Below, piece by piece: positions 35,522 through 43,614 of a stretch of DNA of 64,000 nucleotides. Origin of the DNA: Actinomyces oris (GTDB lineage Bacteria > Actinomycetota > Actinomycetes > Actinomycetales > Actinomycetaceae). A model generated the notes under the pieces. It did no database searches and was not told the origin of the DNA. It saw only the letters and a program-made list of their open reading frames with translations. The DNA is taken from NCBI RefSeq assembly GCF_001553935.1, contig NZ_CP014232.1:1116001-1180000 (forward strand). Reading direction: 5' to 3'. A program made the position numbers and the translations under genes. The stretch's first letter is position 1. Each line of letters opens with the position of its first letter.

Positions 35522-36976
35522 ATGCTCCGGCGCGGACCCCTGGTCCACAATGGGCCCGTGCCCAACACCAGTCGCCCCGCCTCCTCCGGCCTCAACCATC
35601 AGGTCCTGTCCCTGGCCGTCCCCGCTCTGGGAGCTCTCATCGCCGAGCCGCTCTTCATCCTGGCTGACTCGGCCATGGTCGGCCACCTCGGCGCGGTGAG
35701 CCTGGCGGGCCTGTCCCTGGCCTCGACGATCCTGACGACGACGGTGGGCCTGTTCGTCTTCCTGGCCTACGCCACCACGGCGACGACGGCGCGTCTATTC
35801 GGGGCCGGCCGGCGCACCGAGGGCCTGCGGGCCGGCGTCGACGGCATGTGGCTGGCACTCCTGCTGGGACTGGGCGCGGGCGCCTTCCTGGGACTGACCG
35901 CCCCCTGGCTGACCGCTGCGATGGGCGCCGACGGCGCGGTGGCTCAGGCGGCCGTCGCCTACCTGCGCGCCTCCTGCCCGGGGTTGCCAGGCATGTTCGT
36001 CGTCCTGGCCGCCACTGGTGTGCTGCGCGGTCTGTTGGACACGCGCACGCCCTTCGTCGTGGCCACGGGCGGGGCGGCCTTCAACGTCGTCGTCAACGCG
36101 ATCCTGCTCTACGGCGTCGGAATGGGGATCGCGGGCTCGGGTGCCGGAACCGCGATCGCGCAGACGGCCATGGCGCTGGCGCTGGCCGGTCCGATCACCC
36201 GGGCGGCCCGGGCAGCCGGAGTGGGTCTGCTCCCCCACCGCGAGGGCCTGCGGGCCTCCCTGGGCAGTGGGGCGCCACTACTCATCCGCTCACTGAGCCT
36301 ACGGGTGGCGATCCTGGTGACCGTGTGGGCGGCGACCGCGCTTGGGGAGGTGTCGCTGGCCGCCCACCAGGTGGTCAACGCCCTGTGGACCTTTGCGGCC
36401 TTCGCCCTGGACGCACTGGCTGTGGCGGCGCAGGCCCTCATCGGCACCGCCCTGGGACAGGCCCAGCGAGCGGACGCGGACTCGGCCGCACCGGAGGCTG
36501 AGGCCCTCACCGAGGAGGAGGCCGGGGCTGCTGCGGCGACCGCCGGCTGGTCCATTGACGAGCTCCTCAAGCGGATGCTGGCCTGGGGCGCTGGGACGGG
36601 GGTCCTTATCGGCGTGCTCATGGCAGCGGGCGCCGCCTGGCTGCCCCGCGCCTTCACCTCCGACCCGGGAGTCATCGCGGCCGCGACTCCAACGCTCCTG
36701 GTCGCGGCGAGCGCGCAGCCACTCGCCGGGGTCGTTTTCCTGCTCGACGGCGTGCTCATGGGCGCCGGCGACGGCCGCTACCTGGCCCGGGCGGGCCTGG
36801 TGACGCTGGTGCCCTATGTGCCGCTCGCGCTGCTCATCGGGGGCGGCGTGCTGCCGGGGGCTGACGGGGCGACGTCGGGCTTGGTGCTGCTGTGGATCGC
36901 CTTCGCCTGGGTCTTCATGGCCGCCCGCGGCGCCACCACCTACCTGCGCTCGCGCGGTACCGCCTGGCGCCACTGA
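35522..36976 (+). CDS. MATE-family efflux transporter (DinF-like)
   Basis: Predicted 484-residue membrane protein with about 12 hydrophobic segments in two halves. VLSLAVPALGALIAEPLFILADSAMVGHLGAVSLAGLSLAS is the DinF-type first helix pair (P, D and G residues conserved), and SLRVAILVTVWAATALGEVSLAAHQVVNALW begins the second half. A central insert of acidic and Ala residues (EAEALTEEEAGAAAATAG) is longer than usual. The ATG at 35522 is the best start available; a GTG closer to the first helix (VPNTSRPASS) is also possible. Exchange of cations for organic cations or drugs is inferred from the family. Confidence 0.85.
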   Translation: MLRRGPLVHNGPVPNTSRPASSGLNHQVLSLAVPALGALIAEPLFILADSAMVGHLGAVSLAGLSLASTILTTTVGLFVFLAYATTATTARLFGAGRRTEGLRAGVDGMWLALLLGLGAGAFLGLTAPWLTAAMGADGAVAQAAVAYLRASCPGLPGMFVVLAATGVLRGLLDTRTPFVVATGGAAFNVVVNAILLYGVGMGIAGSGAGTAIAQTAMALALAGPITRAARAAGVGLLPHREGLRASLGSGAPLLIRSLSLRVAILVTVWAATALGEVSLAAHQVVNALWTFAAFALDALAVAAQALIGTALGQAQRADADSAAPEAEALTEEEAGAAAATAGWSIDELLKRMLAWGAGTGVLIGVLMAAGAAWLPRAFTSDPGVIAAATPTLLVAASAQPLAGVVFLLDGVLMGAGDGRYLARAGLVTLVPYVPLALLIGGGVLPGADGATSGLVLLWIAFAWVFMAARGATTYLRSRGTAWRH

Positions 36977-37009
36977 CCGGCCGCCCTCGCCGCCAGGTCC
37001 CTTCCCCGC

Positions 37010-37062
37010 GCGTTCGTACCTTGTGTCGTGCGTTCGAGGGGTAAAGGGTACGAACGCACGAC
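37010..37062. repeat. Competing inverted repeats between MATE and rplI genes
   Basis: The right arm GGTACGAACGCACGAC (37047-37062) can pair with either GCGTTCGTACC (37010-37020) or GTCGTGCGTTCG (37025-37036), giving two mutually exclusive hairpins. It lies 33 bp after the MATE stop and may act as its terminator. Confidence 0.6.
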
Positions 37063-37101
37063 CTACCCTACGATCCGGACAGCCGGCACGACCCACGACA
37101 A

Positions 37102-37147
37102 CGCCGTCGGGCCGGAGCCCCCACGGGGAGGACCCGGCCCGACGGCG
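37102..37147. terminator. Hairpin at the end of the rpsF-ssb-rpsR-rplI operon
   Basis: CGCCGTCGGGCCGG (37102-37115) pairs with CCGGCCCGACGGCG (37134-37147), 17 bp beyond the rplI stop at 37164 on the minus strand. Confidence 0.8.
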
Positions 37148-37163
37148 GAAGGATGCCCGGCGC

Positions 37164-37619
37164 TCAGCGCGCGGGGACGACGTTGACCTCGAGGGGGGCC
37201 ACGACGTCGGCGTGCAGGCGCACGGAGGCGCTGTGACGGCCGGTCGACTTGATCGGCGGCACGACCTGGATCTTGCGGCGGTCGACGGCGGGGCCGCCGG
37301 CGGCCTTGACGGCGTCGGCCAGGGTCGCGGTGGTGATGGCGCCGAAGAGGCGGCCGTTGTCACCGGCGGTCGCGGAGACGGTCACAACGTTCTCCTGCAG
37401 CCAGGCGCGAGCGGTCTGGGCGTGCTCGAGGGACTCGATGGAGCGCTTGCGGCGCGCCTCGGCCATCTGGTCGATCTGGCGCTGGGCGCCCTTGGTCCAC
37501 GGGGTGGCCAGCTTGCGGGGCAGGAGGTAGTTACGGGCGTAGCCGTCCTTGACCTCCACGACCTCGCCGGCGGAGCCGAGGTGGGAGACGTCGTGCGTGA
37601 GGATGAGCTTGGTGGTCAT
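37164..37619 (-). CDS. rplI: 50S ribosomal protein bL9
   Basis: Predicted 151 residues, normal length. MTTKLILTHDVSHLGSAGEVVEVKDGYARNYLLPRKLA is the bL9 N-terminal RNA-binding domain with the family signature; a long connecting helix and the C-terminal domain (ALADAVKAAGGPAVDRRKIQVVPPIKSTGRHSASVRLH) follow. It is the last gene of the operon, 15 bp after rpsR. Confidence 0.97.
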   Translation of the reverse strand: MTTKLILTHDVSHLGSAGEVVEVKDGYARNYLLPRKLATPWTKGAQRQIDQMAEARRKRSIESLEHAQTARAWLQENVVTVSATAGDNGRLFGAITTATLADAVKAAGGPAVDRRKIQVVPPIKSTGRHSASVRLHADVVAPLEVNVVPAR

Positions 37620-37634
37620 TGCGCGTGCCTCCGA

Positions 37635-37871
37635 TCAGCGAGCCGAGCTCGAGTAGGGCAGCAGAGCCATCTCGCGGGCGTTCTTCACGGCCTTGGCGAT
37701 CTTGCGCTGCTCCTGGACGGAGACGCCGGTGACGCGACGGGCGCGGATCTTGCCGCGGTCGGAGATGAACTTCCGCAGCGTGGCGGTGTCCTTGTAGTCG
37801 ATGGTGCCGACCTTGATGGCCTTGACGGGGCTGACCTTCTTCTTCGGCTTGCGAAGTTGGGGCTTCGCCAT
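37635..37871 (-). CDS. rpsR: 30S ribosomal protein bS18
   Basis: Predicted 78 residues. [61 protein letters not shown] is the complete bS18 core. The usual N-terminal Cys zinc-ligand motif is not present, so it is the zinc-free form ([12 protein letters not shown] instead of CxxC), a point that matters if a second copy exists elsewhere. Located between ssb and rplI. Confidence 0.96.
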   Translation of the reverse strand: MAKPQLRKPKKKVSPVKAIKVGTIDYKDTATLRKFISDRGKIRARRVTGVSVQEQRKIAKAVKNAREMALLPYSSSAR

Positions 37872-37955
37872 GGTGGTACTCCTTGGTCTGAGCGCCTGGG
37901 CGCTCTACGAGATGAAAAGTGTTGTGTGAGGGAACGGGACGACGACGTCGCGGCT

Positions 37956-38561
37956 TTAGAACGGGGGCTCGTCACCGAAGGAGGTGGAGCCGCCCGTGGC
38001 CCACGGGTCGTCCGCGGCGCCGCCGGCGGGAGCGTTGTACCCGGACTGGCCCTGGCCGCCGAAGCCGCCACCGCCGTTGTAGCCGCCCTGCTGGGGGCCG
38101 CCCTGGTTGTATCCGCCCTGACCACCCTGGTTGCCGCCGAAGCCGCCGCCCTGGGGGCCGCCCTGACCTCCGCCGAAGCCACCCTGGCCGCCGCCGCGCG
38201 GCTGGCGGGTGACCTGGGCCTTGGCGTAGCGCAGGGAGGGACCGATCTCATCGACCTGCATCTCCACCACCGTGCGGTTCTCGCCCTCACGGGTGGTGTA
38301 GGAGCGCTGGACCAGCCGGCCCTGGACGATGACGCGCGTGCCCTTGGTCAGCGACTCGGCCACGTTCTCCGCGGCGTCGCGCCAGATCGAGCAGCGCATG
38401 AACAGGGTCTCCCCGTCCTTCCACTCGCCGGCCTGGCGGTCGAAGGTACGCGGCGTGGAGGCGACCGTGAAGGAGGCCACCGCTGCCCCGGAGGGCGTGA
38501 AGCGCATCTCGGGGTCCGCGGTGAGGTTCCCGACGACGGTGATGATGGTGTCTCCGGCCAT
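37956..38561 (-). CDS. ssb: Single-stranded DNA-binding protein
   Basis: Predicted 201 residues. An OB-fold ([70 protein letters not shown]) is followed by a Gly/Gln/Asn-rich flexible linker with FGGGQGG / NQGGQGG repeats and the acidic tip FGDEPPF, which binds partner proteins. The ribosomal genes rpsF and rpsR flank it, as in most bacteria. Confidence 0.97.
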   Translation of the reverse strand: MAGDTIITVVGNLTADPEMRFTPSGAAVASFTVASTPRTFDRQAGEWKDGETLFMRCSIWRDAAENVAESLTKGTRVIVQGRLVQRSYTTREGENRTVVEMQVDEIGPSLRYAKAQVTRQPRGGGQGGFGGGQGGPQGGGFGGNQGGQGGYNQGGPQQGGYNGGGGFGGQGQSGYNAPAGGAADDPWATGGSTSFGDEPPF

Positions 38562-38588
38562 GGCGTTGTCTCCGTTCCCGGTAGAGGC

Positions 38589-38876
38589 TCAGGCCTCGGG
38601 ACGCAGCAGCTTGGTGCGCAGGACAGTCTCGTTGAGGCCGAGCTGGCGGTCGAGCTCCTGGGCGATCTCGGGCGTGGTGGTCATGTCCACGACGGCGTAG
38701 AAGCCCTCGGACTTCTTCTTGATGTCGTAGGCCAGCCGGCGCTTGCCCCAGATGTCGACCTTGTCCACGGTGCCCCCGTTGCTGGGGACGACCTGCAGCA
38801 GCTTCTCGAGCGTCGCGTTGGCGGTGCGCTCGTCCGTCTCGGGGTCGAGGATGATCATGATCTCGTAGTGACGCAT
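38589..38876 (-). CDS. rpsF: 30S ribosomal protein bS6
   Basis: Predicted 95 residues. [27 protein letters not shown] starts the bS6 fold and [23 protein letters not shown] is its conserved centre. The ATG at 38876 has GGAGG upstream and removes 12 non-family residues that a longer reading would add. First gene of the operon rpsF-ssb-rpsR-rplI; the promoter lies in 38877-39042. Confidence 0.97.
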   Translation of the reverse strand: MRHYEIMIILDPETDERTANATLEKLLQVVPSNGGTVDKVDIWGKRRLAYDIKKKSEGFYAVVDMTTTPEIAQELDRQLGLNETVLRTKLLRPEA

Positions 38877-39042
38877 GCTTGGTACCCACCTCCTCTGGTC
38901 TGTGGCGGTCACGGTCCTTCCGTGACAGGAGGGTGATGCGTGCGGCGCACCATCTGACGGAAACAGGCTTCATTCCGCCTTCCGCCCAACGGCGCAGCCA
39001 GTTCGCCACATTACCGGACAACCGGGTGGCCCTGAAAGCCAA

Positions 39043-39090
39043 GACGGTGGGCCGACGACGTGCCATGCAACACGTCGTCGGCCCACCGTC
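39043..39090. terminator. 20-bp perfect hairpin after the PBP gene
   Basis: Arms 39043-39062 and 39071-39090 pair perfectly around an 8-nt loop, 45 bp beyond the PBP stop on the minus strand. Confidence 0.88.
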
Positions 39091-39135
39091 AGGTGCCCAC
39101 GGGAGAGCGGAGGTCAGCCGTAGGGCAGCGAGGCG

Positions 39136-41658
39136 CTAAAGGACGCCCTGGTCGCGGTTGTTGCCGCCTTGGCCACCGCCGCCTTGGTCTCCGCCTTGAC
39201 CGCCGCCGCCTTGGCCACCGTTACCTTGGCCGCCGCCTTGGTCTCCGCCTTGACCGCCGCCGCCTTGGCCACCGTTGCCGTTCTGGTCGCCACCGATGCC
39301 GTCCCGACCGTCTTCACTCGGCTTCTTCTGGGAGTCCGATGGCTCGGTCTTGTTCCCCTCAGGCTGCGGGGTGCCCTGCGGCGTCGGCTCGGCGGTGGGC
39401 TGCTGGGTGGGGGGAGCAGTCGCCTCCGGCGGAGCGGTGGGGGTCGCAGTCGCCTCCTCCTCCGGCTCACCGGTGGGCTTGGCGGTCTGAGGAGCCGTCC
39501 CGCCACGAGTGGCCAGCAGCTCGGCCGGCGCCGGGAACTTCTCGACCTCAAGCCCCTCATGGGCGACATTCATGTAGTTGATGAAGATGTCCGCCGGGTA
39601 GGTCGAGCCGGTGATCTCCTCGTACTCGCCCCAGGGCTCGATCGACTCCTCCGAGCCGTCCGTTCCCGACTGGTAGAGGGTGACCGCGGTGACCACCTGC
39701 GGGGTGAAGCCCACGAACTGGGCGGACTTGTTGTCCGACGACGATCCGGTCTTCGCGGCGACCGGGCGATCCATCTGGGCGGCTACCTTGTCCGCACTGC
39801 CGTTCGGGCCGGAGACGACCTGCTGGAGGGCGTAGGTCGTGTCCGCCATGACGTCCTCATCGAACTCGCGATGCCCCTTGGTGTCGGCCGTGTAGCGGTC
39901 CGTGCCGTCGGGGTTCTTGAGGGAGGCCACGATGTGGGTGTCGTGCCGGATGCCCTGCGAGGCGAAGGTGGAGTAGGCCGTCGCAATGTCGATCGTGTGC
40001 GGGGAGGCCGACCCGAGCACGTTCTGGACGAGCATGCGCTGCTCGGGGGTCTTCAGGCCCTCGGTTTTCTCCGGATAGCCGGCGCGGTTCGCCACCTTGG
40101 CGGTGACCCCTTTCTGATCCTGCAAATCCGGGGCATTCAAGAGCTCCTGATTGAGCTGGAGGTAGGGGGTGTTGAGCGACTGCTCCGTTGCCTGAGTGAG
40201 GCTGGCCCACTTCAGGGAGACGTTCTTGAAGTTCTGGAACTCGTGGCCCTCAATGGTCATCGGCGAGGTGGCCGGATAACCGCTGTCCAAGGACCACCCG
40301 TTCTCCAGGGCGGCCACCAGCGCGAAGGGCTTGAAGGTGGAGCCGGCCTGTGCAATGGCGTCAGTCGAGGTGTTGACCTGACTGATCAGGTAGTCCTCAC
40401 CCCCGTAGAGAGCCAGCAGACCACCCGTCTTGGGGTCGATGGACACCAATGCTTTGCGCAGGTTCGGGGAGGCGCCCGGAGGCAGGGAGTGGACCGCGTT
40501 GACGGCGGCCTCCTGGTCCTTCTGGTTGATCGTGGTGACGATCTTGAAGCCGCCGGTGTCGATCTGCTCCGGCGAGATCTTGGCCTTGTTCTCAAGCTCG
40601 GCACGCACCATCTGCAGCAGGTAGCCGTTGGTGCCGGCGTAGACCTGCTTGGTCTGGGACTCCTTGACGTCCGGCATACCCGTCTGCTTGGCCTCGTTGT
40701 ACTGAGCCTGGGTGATGTAGCCGTCGTCGAGCATGAACTGCAGGACTCGTCCCCACCGTTCCTCGGCCTTCTTCGGGTTCTCGGCCGGGTCCCAAGCGCT
40801 GGGCGACGGCAGGATCCCCGCCAGGAGCGCGGCCTCCGAGGGGCTCATGTCCTTGGCGGGATGGTGGAAGAAGGCCTGCGAGGCGGCCTCGATGCCATAG
40901 GCGCCACGACCGTAGTAGACCGTGTTGAGGTAGTCGCCCAGGATCTCCTTCTTGGGCTTCTCCCGGTCGATCTTGATGGCCATGATGGCCTGCTTGAACT
41001 TGCCGGAGTAGGAGCTGGTCGTGTCGACGTAGTAGTTCTTCACGTACTGCTGCGTCAGGGTCGAGGCTCCCTGGGTGTCACCTCCGCGCAGGTTGTTGAC
41101 CAGGGCGCGCGCGATGCCCTTGGGGTCGACGCCCTTGTTGGAGTAGAAGGAGCGGTCCTCAGAGGCCACCACCGCGTTACCCACATAGTCCGGCAGGGTA
41201 GAGGCATCCACGGACTGCCGGTTGATCTCGGCGAACTTCCCCATCTCCGTGGTTCCGTCGGCGTAGTAGACCGTGCTGCTCTGAGCCAGCGCGAACTCAC
41301 TGGGCTTGGGCACCTTGATGGTGTTGTAGGCCCACATGAAGGCGCCGACGGTGCTGAGCACCCCCAGCAGGAAGGCGCCCAGGACGAACCGCCAGCTGGG
41401 GATCCAGCGGTGGATCTTCCCCTTGCCGGCGCGGGGGTAGTTGAAGAAACGGCGCTTGCGCCCCGAGGCGGCGTCCTTGGAACGCTCGGCCGTCGACCGC
41501 TTGCGCCCCTTGCCGGGCTTCTTACCAGCCCCTGAGACCCTGCTCAGGGACTGCCGACCGGCGTTGGCCACCTGGGTCAGCTTGTTGCCGACGGGGCGGC
41601 TGGGTCCGCTCCCACTCGTGCCTTCTGCCACGCGCTCCTCGTTTCGGTTGACTGTCAT
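39136..41658 (-). CDS. Bifunctional class A penicillin-binding protein (transglycosylase/transpeptidase)
   Basis: Predicted 840 residues. A basic cytosolic part (residues 1-85), one membrane anchor (FVLGAFLLGVLSTVGAFMWAY), a GT51 domain with ASEDRSFYSNKGVD (catalytic Glu) and GASTLTQQYVKNYY, then a transpeptidase domain with STFK (active Ser), SLN and AKTGSS. After the KTG block comes a Thr/Pro/Glu-rich stretch and a Gly/Gln/Asp tail (GGQGGDQGGG repeats). It polymerises and cross-links peptidoglycan outside the membrane. The ATG at 41658 has no clear ribosome site. The gene corresponds to the PonA-type PBP found near the actinobacterial origin. Confidence 0.93.
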   Translation of the reverse strand: MTVNRNEERVAEGTSGSGPSRPVGNKLTQVANAGRQSLSRVSGAGKKPGKGRKRSTAERSKDAASGRKRRFFNYPRAGKGKIHRWIPSWRFVLGAFLLGVLSTVGAFMWAYNTIKVPKPSEFALAQSSTVYYADGTTEMGKFAEINRQSVDASTLPDYVGNAVVASEDRSFYSNKGVDPKGIARALVNNLRGGDTQGASTLTQQYVKNYYVDTTSSYSGKFKQAIMAIKIDREKPKKEILGDYLNTVYYGRGAYGIEAASQAFFHHPAKDMSPSEAALLAGILPSPSAWDPAENPKKAEERWGRVLQFMLDDGYITQAQYNEAKQTGMPDVKESQTKQVYAGTNGYLLQMVRAELENKAKISPEQIDTGGFKIVTTINQKDQEAAVNAVHSLPPGASPNLRKALVSIDPKTGGLLALYGGEDYLISQVNTSTDAIAQAGSTFKPFALVAALENGWSLDSGYPATSPMTIEGHEFQNFKNVSLKWASLTQATEQSLNTPYLQLNQELLNAPDLQDQKGVTAKVANRAGYPEKTEGLKTPEQRMLVQNVLGSASPHTIDIATAYSTFASQGIRHDTHIVASLKNPDGTDRYTADTKGHREFDEDVMADTTYALQQVVSGPNGSADKVAAQMDRPVAAKTGSSSDNKSAQFVGFTPQVVTAVTLYQSGTDGSEESIEPWGEYEEITGSTYPADIFINYMNVAHEGLEVEKFPAPAELLATRGGTAPQTAKPTGEPEEEATATPTAPPEATAPPTQQPTAEPTPQGTPQPEGNKTEPSDSQKKPSEDGRDGIGGDQNGNGGQGGGGQGGDQGGGQGNGGQGGGGQGGDQGGGGQGGNNRDQGVL
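39157..39275 (-). repeat. Near-identical repeats encoding the Gly/Gln tail of the PBP
   Basis: A roughly 60-bp unit (reads ccttggccaccg...ccttggtctccgcc) occurs twice almost exactly at about 39164-39210 and 39218-39274, so the tail can vary in length by slippage. Confidence 0.75.
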
Positions 41659-42181
41659 GGAGGTGACTGGGTGCCGCGACGGCGCGGGGGATAACGCTCC
41701 GGTTGCGACATGAGGTCCTCATCATGACCGATGTTGGCTGCTGGCGCCGACTCACAGACCGGTCACCGTCCAGCAGGACCGCCGACGGCGATCGGGAGTG
41801 ATCGCTGCGGACAGGCCGCATTGGGCGCCGACATGCGTCCAGTATGGGGGAACACGGGCCAGTGATGGTAGCGATACGGACCTGGGAACCAGCCATGACG
41901 CCGCCGACTCACGTTATCGCGTTGTCACCTAAATCGGCCTGAACAGTGCACTCATGCGCTTTGAGGGCCGTAGACAACGCAGCAGGGACCAGAATGTGAG
42001 TTGGCGCCCAGCCGGCAACGAAGCACACCGAAAACGGCCGGTATCAACCAGGACGATGGTCCCCGGCTGCTGGTGAGACACTGACCTCAATCCTCCCGCT
42101 AGGTCAGTTTCGCGTCTCGGCTCCTCGTCCGCTCGAGGAGCGCCACCCCTCACCCGTTCCGCCCAACCGGGGAGATCCTTC
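41659..42181. other. Divergent intergenic region (523 bp)
   Basis: Between the PBP gene and the Dcu carrier gene. I see no supportable gene, repeat or strong hairpin; it should hold both promoters. Confidence 0.45.
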
Positions 42182-43486
42182 ATGGACGCCAGCACAGCCC
42201 TTCAGACCCTCAGCATCATCCTTCAAGTCGCCATCATCCTCACCTGCCTCATCATCGGGGCGAAGAAGGGCGGGATCGCCCTCGGTCTCATCGCTGGGAT
42301 CGGCCTGCTGGTCCTCGTCTTCGGCTTCCGCCTGGAGCCGGGCGAGGCTCCGGTCGACGTCATCCTCACTATCCTGGCCGTCATCGGCTGCGCGGCCACC
42401 CTCCAGCAGTCTGGCGGCCTGGACGTCATGATGCAGGTGGCCGAACGGGTCCTGCGTCGACATCCCGAGCAGATCACCATCCTGGGCCCCTGCGTCACCT
42501 GGTTCCTCACCGTCCTGTGCGGGACCGGCCACGTCGTCTACACGATGCTCCCGATCATCGCGGACATCGCCATCAAGAAGAACATCCGACCCGAACGCCC
42601 TATGGCCGCCTCCTCGGTCGCCGCCCAGATGGGCATCACCGCCTCACCGGTCTCGGTGGCCACGGTCTCCATCGTCTCCATCATCGCCAAGAACACCGAT
42701 CGGCACTGGTCAGTCCTCCAGATCCTGGCGATCTCCATCCCGGCGTCGCTGTGCGGGGTCCTTCTGGCCGCCCTGTGGTCGATGCGCCGGGGCAAGAACC
42801 TGGACGAGGACGAGGAGTACCAGAAGCGCCTGGAGAACCCGGAGTTCCGCGCCACCGTCCACTCCAGCTCCGAGACCCTCATCGGCAAGGTGTTCCCGCC
42901 CCAGGCCTACCGCGCCACCTGGATCTTCCTGGGCGCCATGGAGCGCCTGAGCATGAACCTGGTCATCCAGATGGTCATGCTCGCCGCGGGGGCGCTCATC
43001 CTGCTGACCTGCAAGGTGGAGGCCGGCAAGATCGCCTCCACCGCCGTGTTCAAGGCGGGGGCCACCGCCATGTTCTCCATCTTCGGGGTCGCCTGGATGA
43101 CCGAGACGGTCGTCCACGCCCACCTGGAGAGCCTGGAGCACAGCCTCTCGGGCGTCCTGTCCCAGCACGTGTGGATGTACGCCATCGTCCTGTTCATCAT
43201 CGGCAAGCTGGTGAACTCCCAGGCGGCCGGCCTGCTCATCGTGGCCCCCATGGCCCTGTCACTCGGGGTGAGCCCGGTCGTCGTCGTAGGGTTCATCGGC
43301 GCCTCCTACGGGTACTTCATCCTGCCCACCTACCCCTCGGACCTGGCGGCGATCGGCTTCGACCCCACCGGCACCACCCACATCGGCAAGTACGTCATCA
43401 ACCACTCCTTCCTGGTGCCGGGGCTCATCGGAGTGCTCACCTCCTGCGTCGTGGGCACCGCACTGTCCCAGATGCTGCTGTCCTGA
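42182..43486 (+). CDS. Anaerobic C4-dicarboxylate transporter, DcuA/DcuB type
   Basis: Predicted 434-residue carrier with about 11 hydrophobic segments. Dcu hallmarks: LQTLSIILQVAIILTCLIIGAKKGGIALG, CGTGHVVYTMLPIIADIAIK, RPERPMAASSVAAQMGITASPVS and the C-terminal PTYPSDLAAIGFDPTGTTHIGKYVINHSFLVPGLIG. Dcu proteins exchange fumarate, malate or aspartate for succinate during fermentation. It precedes, on the same strand, a large protein that may be a PPi-type PEP carboxykinase, fitting a route from PEP to exported succinate. The 128-bp gap between the genes suggests separate promoters. Confidence 0.9.
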   Translation: MDASTALQTLSIILQVAIILTCLIIGAKKGGIALGLIAGIGLLVLVFGFRLEPGEAPVDVILTILAVIGCAATLQQSGGLDVMMQVAERVLRRHPEQITILGPCVTWFLTVLCGTGHVVYTMLPIIADIAIKKNIRPERPMAASSVAAQMGITASPVSVATVSIVSIIAKNTDRHWSVLQILAISIPASLCGVLLAALWSMRRGKNLDEDEEYQKRLENPEFRATVHSSSETLIGKVFPPQAYRATWIFLGAMERLSMNLVIQMVMLAAGALILLTCKVEAGKIASTAVFKAGATAMFSIFGVAWMTETVVHAHLESLEHSLSGVLSQHVWMYAIVLFIIGKLVNSQAAGLLIVAPMALSLGVSPVVVVGFIGASYGYFILPTYPSDLAAIGFDPTGTTHIGKYVINHSFLVPGLIGVLTSCVVGTALSQMLLS

Positions 43487-43614
43487 GAGCTCGACGTCGT
43501 GCCGGTCGGTCGATGCGGCCGACCGTCGGGTGTGACGTCAAACACGCCGTCGAAGCCGTTCGTCTGGGCAGAACGTAACAGGAGCGTGTCATCGCGCTTG
43601 TCTAGGCTCGTGCC

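Noticed and set aside
39157..39275. Regular repeats considered as a CRISPR array
   Set aside because: They lie in frame at the end of the PBP gene and encode GGQGGDQGGG; there are no unique spacers of constant length.
39169..41535. 788-residue frame opposite the PBP gene
   Set aside because: The PBP has all catalytic motifs; the antisense product is Arg/Leu/Gly/Val-rich without any recognisable family.
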